Shown: positions 36,501 to 49,200, numbered from the stretch's first letter. The stretch: DNA of 64,000 nucleotides from Alitta virens (GCA_932294295.1 OW028575.1:38070253-38134252); one strand, 5' to 3'. Notes: generated by a model from the letters alone, not told the origin. Made by a program: numbers and translations.

Positions 36501-36710
36501 AACTGCAGGTTAACAGATGCATGCTCTCTGACATGTTAATCTTCTGTGCATCTAATATTACTGACTGTTGCACCATGCAGCCAGTCTTCCCTGCGGTGCT
36601 AGCCATGTGCTATTTTCTGGTACAGCATCTTGCATCCAGGATACTCCGTAGCAGCAACAAGCATGTTAAAACATGTATTCGTAAACATTTGAATGTGTCA
36701 GGGTTTCAGT
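33536..36710. other. No gene recognised; GC-rich patches and long C runs
   Basis: A GC-richer patch runs from 35270 to 36310 and includes a run of 19 C at 35911-35929, further C runs near 36100, 36275 and 36290, and a CTG run at 35849-35873. The frame at 35877-36128 passes through the C run and is not credible as a gene. The minus frame at 35492-35836 has no motif. Confidence 0.4.
35849..35873 (+). repeat. (CTG)n microsatellite
   Basis: About eight CTG units. Confidence 0.9.
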
Positions 36711-37035
36711 TCTACTGGGTCTGAAGCTTAGTCAGCTTATATGACCAGCTGCCAGAGGCAGACATAATGATGAGATGAAGGCTGGGAGTCCACACCATGA
36801 TACACATTTCCCCCATGAGTGGGGTCTTTTACTTGTCCTGAAGACGTACTGGGTGCTCAACAGATGAGGTTCTTGACAGCTGATGATATCTTACGAGTAA
36901 TATGACGGGACCATCACAAAGATGAATAAGAAACATGAAAGAGCTGGTCGGGTCAACAGCAGAGGTTTGCAGGGCGATCAATCACCCACCATTGAACTGG
37001 CGCCCGATACCGTCTTTATCAATAGACCACCGACT
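36711..37035 (-). mobile_element. SINE A copy, tail type 1, atypical head
   Basis: The left part to 36842 is clear SINE A (gggtctgaagcttagtcagc, ttatatgaccagctgccaga, gagtggggtcttttacttg). To its right the sequence departs from the usual body. A reversed tRNA-like segment at about 36975-37033 (ggtggtctattgataaaga and agttcaatgg on the minus strand) could be its head in a diverged or recombined form. The left assignment is firm, the head tentative. Confidence 0.6.
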
Positions 37036-37808
37036 TCATATCTAACAACAGGTGAATGATGAGTGATGACCGACCAGCATATCTTGGCTGTTCTGAAGGT
37101 TGGCCGAGCCCGTGTCCAGCATTTCCATTGGCCTTATTCAGCAGACGACATACGGGTCTCCAAGAACATTCGACTGGTCTAAAGGAAATTGGCCCGCCAG
37201 GTGTCGCTCTGGCTTTGACAGTTCAAATGAGGCTAGGTACTAATTTGTAGAGCTCTAGCGAGACATAAGTCTTGGACTGATCAATTGCCGCCACATGTGT
37301 GGTCTTTGGCTCCAGAAAAAATACATACTCTGCAAAATCCAGCAATCTTGAATAAGAACAACGAACAATGGTGGTACCAGTTCAGTTTCAATGACTATGA
37401 AACTTTTGTCACAGATATGACACAAAGTAGTCAGTTTGACATTTGTTAGTGATTGGGTGTCGTACATGACAACCACTTAGTCATTTTGACAACCCTTAAT
37501 TGTGAAGTGAGGGTATATATATTCTTGTGGATGACTAAGGTACTTTGGTCTCATATAGTTTCGGTGTGTTGTCAATCCCCAAATTGGAGGTACACTTAGC
37601 TGTTCTATGACCTGTAAAGTGTACACTAGCATTGTATCTGGCTACATGCTGTCCTGAAGTGCAGCAGCTCTGGCCTGAAATGTAGCACTTGATCTGTGAG
37701 CTGCCTGTCTGCCTTCCATGCAAAGTGTAGACACAGGCAGATTGCTAAATAGCGCAGGCTGCTCCGCTCCACCTTTTCACGTTGGCAAGAATTGATTTGT
37801 TGTAAAGA

Positions 37809-37839
37809 GAGAGAGAGAGAGACAGAGAGAGAGAGAGAA
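37809..37839 (+). repeat. (GA)n microsatellite
   Basis: About 15 GA units with one AC interruption. Confidence 0.9.
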
Positions 37840-39361
37840 AAGGTGTACGTCAGATGGTGCTAGTGAGCGGATGAAATAAATTCACCTGTGTGCATTTGGA
37901 CTGATGCCGCGTGCGCTAGGATGACACTGGTGCAGGATGCAGAGTCCCAGCTGCTGAAGCAGCAGCCATATGTTGCAGCTACTGGTGATGTTGTTCTCTT
38001 ATGGATTGCAGGAGCTATACTAGGCACTAACACGGGAGCATGTATCTGTATCTGTGAGCAAGACTTAGGACGCATTGTAGGCTGCAAATGCATTTGGCGC
38101 GCGCACGCACTGCCACCTAGAGGAGGACAGGCAAAACTGAGCTGCTGCAGGACGGCGGATGGGCGGCTACAGAGTGCTGCTCGACTCGCGTCTCCATCGC
38201 CTGGTCGTCACCATGAACGCTGGCCCGCTCCTGCAGCTGCTACGTCAGAGAGTTTATCAGAAAGCAGCGGCCCGCTGGACGTTAGTGATACTGTGTGGCT
38301 CGTCATCAGTGCAACGCTGTTCGTGGTGAGCTGAGTAAAAGAAAAGGAATAACACAAGGCGCACTCTGCCTGGGGTCTTGACGCTGTGCATATGTAACCT
38401 TGTTTCAGCCCGAAGAATACATGTAGCAGGATGATGACGTTTGAACTGACACTGGGATGACACAGGCTTCCAGGCATACATCGCTCATTATAGGCCCCTG
38501 GCACCTGTGGATGTCTAAGCAGCCAACTCTGCTCATGTGATCTTGGGTCATGTGACCAGATTCCTGGAAACAACACACACACACACATTGCCAGTGTGAC
38601 ATCACGTTTGGATTGGGATATGACGCAACTGGCGTGACAACAAAATCAAAGAGGCATCGTCTCTCTCAGAAACAGGATTATACAAGCGGATTATTGAATA
38701 TCTAGCCTGTGGAAATATCACACAATCTGTGCATTAGTCTCTCCCTCCTGCACTGGAGAGCTGAGCCCACGTGCTGAGGTGACTTCCGGTGCTCTCTGCA
38801 GCACAATTTTTGTGTCATCTTACAAAACCACCGCTGTTTACTTGGTCACTGATATGCCTTGATGGCATGGGATGATGATAACACCCAGCGCAGGTCTTGT
38901 AATATTTATTCCAGAAACACAAACATACACTCGTGTCTAGATTTGTTATTTTTACATGCCGTGTTGTTGATGCTTTTGCGCTGGGCACAGCTGTTTTGAT
39001 TCTGGCTCAACCATGCGCTTAGTGCCACTGCATATAATCGCCTAATTGTATTTTGAGTGAAGGAAAATGGCTATTTTGGTTGAAAGTTGGAAGCTGATTA
39101 TTAGTGAAACTGGTTGCAATTTTGAGAAGGAGTGGTAAGTTGGCCCAGTAATTGTGTGACACAAATAACAACCAAGTGACAACCGTGGATTGCAATTAAT
39201 AAAAGGCAACGCATGACAACGGAGTAAGCCAAGGCGCTCCGCTGTTGGTCAGTATTATTCTTTATTCAACGTGCGTGCCGCCTCTAGCCGGAGACAATCG
39301 AAAGAGCAAGAATACTGACTTCATTAGAACGGATCAGGGGCTGGTGGTGACAGAGACACAT
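37840..39361. other. Upstream flank of exon 1a; possible untranslated exon
   Basis: A plus-strand frame of 148 codons (37888-38334) crosses a GC-rich, CpG-containing block at 38090-38340. It has no recognised domain and overlaps frames in other phases. A donor-like gtgagc lies at 38326-38331, so the block could contain a non-coding first exon. A short (CA)n is at 38572-38586. None of this is demonstrated. Confidence 0.25.
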
Positions 39362-39373
39362 TGCGCATGCGCA
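39362..39373. promoter_or_regulatory. NRF1-type palindrome
   Basis: TGCGCATGCGCA is a perfect match to the palindromic site recognised by NRF1/EWG-family factors, which is typical of TATA-less animal promoters. It lies about 1.2 kb upstream of the exon 1a ATG in a CpG-richer stretch. Promoter activity is an inference. Confidence 0.45.
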
Positions 39374-40541
39374 AGAGCTTAATTGTGTTGTCCCAAGGAG
39401 GAGACGGCAGATAAGTGGGACCATCACTCTGTCTTGTACTGTCCTGCGCACACAGTCATCAGATAAAGCTCACTGGCCGCTCAAAAGTTGCTAGCTAGGC
39501 CTGGCATGGGCCATTTACAAGGTCACAGGCCACCCTGGGATTCACTTGGCCAAGATGCCGATAATAATGAGGGCCAAGAACAGGCACCAAGCCACCCTAC
39601 TCCCCCTTCCCCCCTGATTAGGGCTTATCTGTTGCTGCCCATGGCTTCTCCACTGCATAGCACCCGAGAAATCACCGGATATCCGCTTTAAATCATTACA
39701 TATCGCCATTAATCAGGAGTCACCTTTACTAATGCAAGCTAACAGTGGTCTGTTTTGTATGTGAGTCAAGTCTTTAGTCACAGCAGCTGTGTTTGACATA
39801 AAATGTGCCAGGCTGTCCTTGGTGGCTGACCGCGTCTTTGTTTCTGCTCTCCACTGATGTGGGCCATCAACGAGTCATATTCAAGGTCAGCCCAATATGC
39901 TGCAAGGCTAATCTTCGTCTCCGCATGAATTTCTGATGTTAAAATGCTTCAATAACAAACAGAAGAGGAATTGCCCTCCATAAATGACCGTATAACGAAG
40001 CACAAAGTCACCGAGCAACGTCACAAACCGAGTGCAGAATCATACACTATACACGTGTGCGTTGCTTTAGATTTTTTTCCAGCTTGGCTGCAAGCCAATG
40101 ACTAAGTCACAGCCTGACTCATGTGAAGACCTTTGAACATATTCTGTCAGCTCCTTCGTGAGTCATCGCTGCACCTGAAGCACTTCTAAATGTCTGAAAA
40201 GCTGACCTGAATGACACAAGCAAGAGAGGTCAGCCTCAAACAGGACATCGTTTTTAGGATGTTAGGATGTTATCTTTTGGATTAAACCAGTGACGTCCAA
40301 ACAACAAAAATATCAAGGGGGATTAAATCATCTCAATGAGAAATTATTTATAATTCTACGGATTCTGAAAGGATCACTGTTTACTGTGCTTAACCTTCCC
40401 ACAAGCAAACGGAGATAAATAATAAAGATCCCTTTTATGGTGCTAGACGGCGAGTGACAGGAACATGACAGATGACTAGCCGGCATGGCAATTTAACTCC
40501 GCGTGACGTGATTGTTGTACCTTAGCGACAGAAGCGTCAGC
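39374..40541 (+). promoter_or_regulatory. Presumed promoter and 5' untranslated region of exon 1a
   Basis: The segment between the NRF1-type site and the ATG shows no credible coding frame. A CRE-like TGACGTGA at 40504-40511 lies about 30 bases before the ATG, so it would be inside the leader or at a very close start site. Several GAC/GTGAC half sites also occur. No TATA box at an obvious position was seen and the transcription start is not determined. Confidence 0.3.
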
Positions 40542-41564
40542 ATGGAGAAGGGATCTCTAACCAGACAATCCACGTACGAGGAGGAGGCATTTCCCGTGTC
40601 TGCTGCAGCAGCCGCTGCCTCTGGCCACCACTACCACGGCGGAGTGGGGTCACCAGTGCGTTCCGAAAGCCCTGCGTCCGTCAGAGGGCTCTTCATGCGC
40701 CAACACAGCAACCCCCACGGCACGTCCACTGCCCCCCACACCTCACGTAGACATCGCCAGCTAGGCCTGACCTCCAGTGCTAGCCTAGATTATGCCTGGT
40801 CACGCAGTGACAGCCTGAGTGAAGAAGGCATTGGACACGCTAGCCCCTCTTCCCACCACGCGCCGCCACTGCAGCAAGGCGCGGGATGTATGAGTGATGT
40901 CTCATCAAGCGGAAGTAGAACTCCCCCTTCCAACAGAAACGGTATCCCGCGCTCTGTGACCACGTGCACCATGCAAAGCATGTCGGGGAGGGAGGGCAAG
41001 GAGCACAGGTCACATGATGGTCACTCGGGGCACTCCGGAGGTCACCATCAGCACTACCACGGTCGAAACGGACACTGCACTACATCGCCTCATTCCCACC
41101 ATCCTTCTAGTGCTGCCACCACACCAGGGGGCGCCAGTGCTGTCAACGGATGTCTTGGTCACCACGGACACAGGCCTTCGCATGCTTATAATGCCCCCTG
41201 CACACGTGACACGCGTATTTACGAAACGGTACAAAAGCCATCGGAAATCATAGGCCAGAAGCTGACTGACATCATAGACAAGGTCAAAGACAGTACAATG
41301 AATAAGATCAATGGCATTGGCATGAAAGCGTTTGGGTCTCTGATGGAGAGTGACGATGACAGTTTAACATACGCCGCTATGACTGTGCCACCCTTCAGGG
41401 GCCTGTCCTATACTATGCCGGAAGACGCTATGCAGGCCAAGGGATACAAGACAATTGCCGAAAAGGCTGTCAAGAATAAAGCCAACAAAAAAGGCAAAAA
41501 GGCAGCTGCCGCAGCTGTCGCAGCTGAGGATGAGAAGAACACAGTTTCATTTGCTCGGTTGTGG
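40542..41564 (+). CDS. First coding exon 1a (341 codons) of an unidentified gene
   Basis: The ATG at 40542 has a strong Kozak context (A at -3, G at +4) and an in-frame TGA at 40509-40511. The exon ends with codon TGG at 41562-41564, followed by a consensus donor gtgagt (41565-41570), so it leaves in phase 0; reading through the donor would add 19 codons to a stop at 41622-41624. The protein begins MEKGSLTRQSTYEEEAF. Ala 21-26 form a short tract, residues 155-215 are rich in His, Gly and Ser, 233-268 could form an amphipathic helix (EIIGQKLTDIIDKVKD), ESDDDS follows at 269-274, and 305-328 are a Lys-rich then Ala-rich stretch. Residues from about 225 on look most constrained. I recognise no domain and assign no function; a scaffold or cytoplasmic N-terminal region would fit. 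Confidence 0.85.
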
Positions 41565-42855
41565 GTGAGTCCGGTCCCGAAACGCACCAAACCAAAATGT
41601 CTTTACAAACCACCCTTCTCTTAAAGTGGCTCAGCTCTGCAGATTGCAAACTCTGCTTGGGAGATTTATCGTCTGCAAATGCTGATACACTTTGAACTGT
41701 AAGCAAAATAAGTCTGCCAAGTCCTGTGATATTTTGTCTGTGATGAATTGGCCCTATGTCAGAGGTACTGTCCCTGTGAATTGCACAACACAATCACTTT
41801 TGGCCCACTGCGGACCACTGTCGTTTGGACAGCCTGTGAGTGAGGTATTCAAACACAGCGGAGTCCTCTGGGAATGGGTTCTGTCTGCAACTGTTACAGT
41901 CCAAATTCATTGCAAACACCACATAGACTACTTGCTGTTGTTGGACAACTCCTAAAATGCCTCTATTCTATAAATTGGACCTATTGCACATCCTGTAGTG
42001 TGTAAATTGCTGCAGACTACATTTGGTTGTCACAATATTTAACAGTGAAATCCCAGAGAAACAAAACTGCTAAGACTTGAATTTCATTGTGTTATTAACA
42101 ACAGTAAAGACATTTTGGTCGCGTGTGTATTTGTAACATTTTTTAAATGGTTTAGGTGAACCTGCAATTGTACATAATTCCATTGGGATTGTGCAGAATA
42201 CTGTCTCTCAGTGGCCTTTGCACTTATTGGCCTGCCACTGTGAGGAACCTTCAATGATTACTGAGAGGGACAGACAGCTTTATTAGCCTTAATAGAAGTC
42301 GTACTTATAGTATAGGCACAATCAGAGGTCTATTTATCTGGGAGATGTTTTCACTGAAAGTGGTCTCTGTTATTTTCATCCTGGGCTGCTGTGCTTACTA
42401 CAACTACAACTATTAATGTTGTCTAGACCAAGGGCCTCGTTGGATCTTGAGGTCCTCTATGTCACCAACGGAAGTGGTCCTTGTCGCCAGATGGCGCATC
42501 TGAGGAGGTCCCTACATCGTTTCCCCCTTTAGAATATAGAATGAGTGCAGTGGGTCACTGACCTGGCAGGGAAAGAACTTCCTTTCGTCCCAGTTTTAAT
42601 TTTCATGAGCACTGTCAATTCTTTGTGATTTTATTTGCAATTCAGTAAACATGCTGATCCACTGTGAAACTTAAACCATCCCACTTAGTAAATTGTGCAT
42701 GTTTCAAGGAAACATGATCCCCCCGGGTTATTTTTGCACAAAATATTACCCTGATCCAGTTACCATAGAAATGACCTATATTATCTTGTTACAAAACAAC
42801 GGTATGGTGAAAAAATGTGATCTGGGTCAGTTGTACTAGGATTTAAAATACAAAT
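41565..42855 (+). other. Start of presumed exon 1a intron, nothing recognised
   Basis: It begins with the donor gtgagt. No downstream exon with acceptor, frame and donor is visible before exon 1b. The frame at 41692-41955 has no support. AT content rises at once compared with the exon. Confidence 0.5.
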
Positions 42856-43356
42856 CTGTGTTGCAGATATGCTGGGTATCTATCTTGGTGTCATAAGATT
42901 ATGAGTCACAATGTTATGATTTGAAATGGTCTCATAAGTGTATTGGACTTTATAAATCAGGTTCTACGTATATCTTGGTGTCATAAGATAATATTGACTT
43001 GCCATCTCGTGATAAGATATACGTTGTAGATATACCGGACTTTAGAAATGAGTATCTATCTGGGTGTCATACAATAATGAGTCACATTCTCATGATTTGA
43101 AATGCATTATAGATGGACTTTACTTTAGAAATTGGTGTCTATTTTTTGAGAAATGAGTGTCCGATATCTTGGTAAACTTAGATAAATGATACTAAATCAA
43201 TTATTTAAGATTGGAAATGTCATATATATGAATACTGCACACTGAATAAATGAGTGTCTAATGTCTTGGTAAACTTAGATAAATGATCGTAAGTCATTTT
43301 TTTAAGATTTGAAATGTCTTATAGAAGTATAATGCACTTTAGAAATGAGTTCTCAT
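42856..43356 (+). repeat. Degenerate tandem repeat, about five units of roughly 100 bases
   Basis: Repeated landmarks are tatcttggtgtcataagat, aatgagtcacattctcatga, tttgaaatg, ttatag and ggactttagaaatgagt. They recur near 42886, 42973, 43055, 43165 and 43260, with the last two units diverged to tcttggtaaacttagataaa. It is old and no longer homogeneous. Confidence 0.7.
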
Positions 43357-43726
43357 ATAGGGCTGCACCAGACCATATAAAAAGAAAACATGCCTAAATC
43401 AACGTTTGCCAATTGCTCCCTGGAAAACAAACCGGCCTGTTTTGTCTTAGATGCTCGACTGGGCCTAAGCTGCTGTAGCTGGGAGCAATTGGCACTCTTG
43501 CAGGGATGTAGCTACGTAACAGATGCGGTTGCAGAGAGGCATTACTCCCCTCCCTGGGCAAGGCTTTTGTTTCGCTGCCTTAGGCTCACATTAACCACTT
43601 TCATCCAGTCTTTTGCAACCTCTGATCCCCTCCTTCTGTGCTACTAAATAATATGCATAAAAACGGATAAATGTCCTCTTTTTTCTTGCTCAGCTCTTCA
43701 TAACATGGTTTGCAGTGTAGTGTACG

Positions 43727-43893
43727 TCTCAATGTCACTTGCCTGAAGCTTGGCCAGCTTGTACACGTATTAGCATATATGACCAGCTGGAGACAGACGT
43801 AATGATGAGATGATAAGGCTTGGATTCCATACCATGTTACACATTTACTTCATGGGTGGGGTATTTTACTTGCATCAGCGTAGACATCGAATT
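43727..43893 (-). mobile_element. SINE A fragment, tail type 1
   Basis: It contains gcctgaagcttggccagctt, atatgaccagctgg, agacgtaatgatgagatgat, aaggcttgga, ccatgttacacatttac and gtattttacttgcatcagcg. The head is missing. A short insertion (gtacacgtattagca) splits the tail. Confidence 0.75.
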
Positions 43894-45629
43894 GTTGTGT
43901 TAAACATTCTACCTCCCTCGGTTTGCAATATGCACATGTCTTAATGTATGGGACATGACTTGAACGCTCCACTCCATCTGCTTTTACCTAAAAGAAACCA
44001 CAATGAATTTTATGGCACAAGTATGAAGATATGACATGAATATGATTATATTGGATGACTTCACTCCTGATTGTCTCCTTTAAAATAAGCCTTATTTCCA
44101 TTTGTTTGTCTGCATATTTATTCCGTATATATATGGTAGGTATTATTACTTATATTTGCTGAGTAGCTGTTGCAATTTTCACGATGTCAGCATTGTTGCT
44201 GTTCACATAGGATTGGCTCCCAATCACGATCTACTCTGCTTTGTGTCTCATTCATTTTCATGACGCTTTAACAGTGCCCACTTCCCAGTTTTTCAGGCTA
44301 CTTTAACAACTTCAACACTGCTTCACAATATTATGGAGTGTTCTCTGAATATCACTGAACCACAAAATGATGGAATATTCTGTACATCATATCTTGACTG
44401 CACGATTCTTTTAACAAAATCAGTTGTACGTATGTATTTCTAAATATCTAATAGCAGCATCTCAGCGTGATACATTTGTATCCTAAAATATCTGCAAGAC
44501 GTACTTGGTAATTTCATTACTCTGTAACCAGTTTTATTTTGTTCATTAAATTGCATGCAGTGCACCAAGCGCACATGTCCTGGATAGGGTGAATAGATGA
44601 ATGAAAAATAAAAACATGCACATGCATATATATATATGAACTGGCACACAGCTGCAGCATGGGATATGCTTCACTCCACCCAGGTGCCAAGGGGTTCCTG
44701 GCTATAGGCAGTTGTGGCAACTGTAGAGTGCTCGACCTTAGTGCTGCAATACTCCCGAAGGAATTGAGAAAGACTCAAGCTTGAACAGACCTGCCCAGGG
44801 TGTAAATTGCAATGTTGGCAGGTGCTCATTATTGAGGATAGCAGGCACAAAACCCATTTACGTTTTCATTTACATTTACATATATAGGCGTGGGCAACCT
44901 CCTTGCAGCAAACCTGCTAGTATGCTCACCACTCCTTTTCTCATATGCAGCTGTAATGGGGTGAGTGATTTTCTGAGCCCCCTACAGTGGTGCATACATT
45001 AATATTTGATAGTCTAGATGCGAAGTGTCTTATTTACTTGTATGCAACGTTCTTTGGCTGCTGAGGGGAGATGAAGATGCATGCACGCATCTTTATGAAT
45101 AATTTACAAAGCTATGCTGCATGCAGGATCCTCTATATATGCGCAAACTTCAAACCACTTCATCTGGGCTGTTCTTAACTAGGTGAAGGCATGCTTACAA
45201 TTGTGTTTGGTTACTGTTGCTTTTTATTGCAGATTGTTTGAAATGTTGCTATCCATATGAATATTTTTATGTGAAATGTTAATATGCAAATGCATAGTGA
45301 TTGTAAAGATCATTTCACTGATACACTGTAGATAGCTATCAATTCTGGTCATGTTTATATCATTAGATGTACTGTGAATCTTGGTTAATGATTTGAAGCT
45401 GATTCATATTCAACATTGCTAGTTTATACCTCATATATTAGATGCTGCCGCAAACGACAAAATTATACATGAAAGAGCAGAATTATTCATATGCTTACTT
45501 TGATCAATAATAAGGCGAAGTTCAAATGTTTAATAATCTTCTATAAGCGTGTGCATAAGGTTCTTGATGTGGCTCCAAACTCAACAGTAACATTAGATGG
45601 GATAAAAGAGAACCGAAACTCTATATTGG
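43894..45629. other. No gene recognised
   Basis: Intronic or intergenic AT-rich DNA. A segment at 44748-44810 resembles 10385-10460. No other repeat or gene is supported. Confidence 0.4.
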
Positions 45630-45760
45630 GTGCTAGGGCCAACAACGGCGTATTTAGCGTCGTGACGTCGACGGGGACGTAGAGTGACTTTGATGACGCT
45701 GCGTCCTACGTGATCGATGACGTTTGGTGTGTGAAGTACGCGTCTAAGCGAGCAGGCCCT
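45630..45760. promoter_or_regulatory. CpG-rich cluster of CRE/ATF-like sites
   Basis: In an AT-rich neighbourhood this 130-base island has many CpG dinucleotides and three TGACG cores: TGACGTCG at 45663-45670, 45694-45698 and 45718-45722. A further TGACGTCC lies at 46265-46272. CRE/ATF motifs of this kind often mark promoters or enhancers. It could drive an internal transcript or act as an intronic enhancer. Confidence 0.35.
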
Positions 45761-46173
45761 GTCAGGAGTGTCTCATAAAGCACCAGGCCACAGGCAGCAC
45801 ACAGCAAAGACAGCTATAGTGTTTGCCTCTTTCTAATCTAAGCTTTTAACTCGTTGTTGTCGCTTTCAATCTTTCTCAAGACTTCATAGTTCAGCCATAA
45901 CTGAGCCACGTCTAAAATAAACCAGAACCTAATATCTGATTCCGGTTGTTTACATTTGTCAGGCACAGCGGTTTCCTCCTATTTCGATTTGTAAATCGAG
46001 TGAGTTTGCTTTATTTAGTCTGGAAATGAAGTTATTTACTGGAGCTCATTTCATTTTTACCTCCACCAGAAGCCAATAATGACTCGAAGCTCCCAGAACT
46101 GAACGTCAGTGTTATAACAGCTGAAAATAAATAAACTCTGAACTCGTAGCCTTGGAAACTATCTGCAGAGAAT

Positions 46174-46203
46174 ATCACGTGAATCAAGAGGGATTCACGT
46201 GAG
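46174..46203. promoter_or_regulatory. Pair of CACGTG E-boxes
   Basis: CACGTG cores at 46176-46181 and 46196-46201, each preceded by T and followed by A, 20 bases apart start to start. Confidence 0.3.
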
Positions 46204-46272
46204 TCGACGACTCCCATTAGCTTTTTAAGGCAGTCCCTCGGTAAATGTGAGCCCTGGATTCACATGACGTCC

Positions 46273-49200
46273 TCTGAAATATAACTTCCAATTCTATAAA
46301 ATCTGCTGTACTACTAAAATGATAAAGATAAAACATTTTAAATATATTTAAATGGGGACGAAATATAACGCCATGATTTACAAATACCTGATCACTCTTG
46401 ACAGTTTATCAGTTGTGCCGTTACCTGAGAAGTGTTGAGCCTATAGATGTTAGTTGAGGTTAGATTATGTCGCCCTGAGTGACTCCTGAGTCATGCTGAG
46501 ACATTGTGTAGGCCAACTGAAATCTGCTGACCATGCAATTTTTTTCTCGGTGAAAATCGAAGTTACCGTCACAGGCAGCATGTGTCCCATTAGTAGAAGG
46601 TGGTTTTGTATGGAGCTACAGCTAAAAGCATGGTTTAGAAGCTTTTCTGTATAATTGCAGTCGATATACATATGGTACAATTCTACCATAGGGTGACCTT
46701 TCTATTGAAACCACCTTACCATTAAGATATGATTTTCTTTCTTAAGCTACAACTGTATAATGTTTTGTGTACAAATTCACGCAAACTTGACTCAGAATAA
46801 CTTCTTAGTTATATAACAACCCACACCAGGCCTATGTTGTAATATCTAATACTGGCGTATAGTCAGATGTACACTCGGAATATTCCAACCATTAACGTAC
46901 AGCACCGCATCAAACGCTGCAGCCTGCAGACTGGTTAATGATGAAAAGCTGAGTGTGTCAACAGAAGTCATCAAGCTTCCTCCGCGTACATTTTTCATGG
47001 CTTGTTCCAGCACAGAACGAGAGACCAAGAAATAGGATCAAAGCCCGTGATTTACGCCTCCCGATTCTGGCTTTTCTGTTTTTGTGCAATCAAGGCAGCG
47101 ACTAATGAGAACTGCCTCAGCTACTACATCATTTGCTCGCCGTTCTCAACTAATGTGCAGTGCAGTCGATCCAGATGTCCTCATCAATGCTGCCCCATCA
47201 TCTTGTTTTCTTTTATATGAAGGAATGACGTACATTTGTCATATCAATTCCATCCGCTGCCTGCATCGATGAAATGGCACCAGATACATTCCAAGACACA
47301 GTGGGGATATATTTGTCACCTTCCCTAAGCAATTTGTAAATGGGATTTGTTATGGCAATTTCTATAGAAAGGAACCTATACTTACATAAGACCACCTTGA
47401 CCAATGTGCACATACTAAAGTTGTCTTGTGTGTACTTTCGTAGGGCGGTGTAGATTCACATTTCCTATAACCTTGGTTCTGTTAGCAACTATATTAAAGC
47501 AGATTATTTGGTGTCTTTTGGTTCGGTTTGTTGGAGCTCCAAGCAGTTGTTCCTGGATTAGGTGATCTTACTACAGAGAATAGATTGTATTCTACAAGTC
47601 TGTTGCTTCCACCTAAGTGTGCGTAACACGAATACTGTCTTTCCAGGCAGTTTGGCGATGTGTCTGCTTCACTTGTTGTCTGGATTGGCTGTTTAGCCAT
47701 TCTCAACACAGTTCCAAGCTTCTAGATTCTTTACCATGATTCTACAGTGTGTCTACTGTGTCGGAGCAAAGGGGGAAGTTGTTTGGAGTTTGTCTGGGTC
47801 GATCTATAACGTGGGTGGGTGGCAAAAAGTGTGCAGGGCCTCTGCTGTCCTCTTGGGGGGTCCACGATGCCTCACCCCAACTAATTACATCTGGGAGGTT
47901 CTTGTCTCAGCAGCCAAGCCATACGTCCATGTCCCACGCGCTCTCTGGGGTGTCGTTGCCCCCCTCCCCCCACCAAACCCCACCATCTTGAGCCATTGTC
48001 CTGTCCACCTTCTTCGATATTTGAAGCCTTTTAATTGAAACACTGAAGCCCAGAATCCCTCGTGTTCCACTGTCCTAATAACTGCACTTTGTGTCCAGGG
48101 ATGGTCAGACCCTTCGGTCATCTGGCCTTTGAATGTGGTGTTTAGTGGATCAAAACAAGTCCCTGTCCCCCAGGTTAACATCTTCCTGTTTTTTTAGCCT
48201 AAGCAACATCTTCAATCTGGCACCGACAGGCCTAAAGTGGTGGTAATAGGCTTTCGCACACCAGACACATTTTGTATCCTATTTTGCCCTCCTAAAATGC
48301 ATTAAATTTGTTTATACGACAAAAATGGAGAGCGGAACAATATAATTGGCAGTTTCTAATGAACTTGTCAAGTGCACAGGTTAGAGTCCATACATAAATA
48401 AACAGAAAGTCAAATCACGAAAATCCTAATAACACGATGAATATATCACATGCAATATGAAATAATGATTCTGGGTTCTGAGTTCTGCTTATCTAATGCA
48501 GAAATCTTCTTTTCCACCATTGTATGTGAAACTTACTGCTATATAGCAACGCACAGAATTTGAGAACACCCGGTCCCATAATGCTGTTACTTCCAAAGCA
48601 ATCTGTCAGCGCTTCAATTTCTATAGAAGCAGGCAGCGTGTCTGAGGTGGAATATAATTAAATGGTTATAATGCCGTGTCACGCATCAAACACGTTATAT
48701 CTAGTGTTTCCTCAGCAACATTTGGTGATCTTTATCGCCCTGCTCATCTATCATTCATCAGTTTGGAGGGTGTTTTGAGTGATGGGGTTGCTGAAGCTGA
48801 GGGACACCACAACAAGAAACTTGGCACGTCAAAGCAGCGTTGCAGTGACATCTTGCTAGGAACACCCTATTGAGTGCAGTGACAACAAACGATCTCCTCT
48901 CGGTGCATGCAGCCAAGTGTCAGTGCTTATCACACCAAACCTAGTCACCCAGCCTAAACTTCTCAACTGCAACGATTTTATTGTTGTGGGCTAAAGATCA
49001 AGTGTTTAGCTTGTAAATTAGATAGGCCGACTTACACACGATGCTGTTAGGGGCTGCTGCTGCTGGTGGTGGTGATGCTTGATCCAATGTGTCTGATGCA
49101 GGATCAAAGGCACAAAAGCCTGCCTCAGCAACCACAAATCGAATATCATGCAAGTTGGAAGCAAACACAGATGGCCAGTGTGGACCAAGGAGTGCGGACA

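Noticed and set aside
37888..38334. 148-codon plus-strand frame upstream of exon 1a
   Set aside because: No domain, overlapping frames in other phases, and it lies in a GC-rich block where long chance frames are expected. Kept only as a note on a possible untranslated exon.
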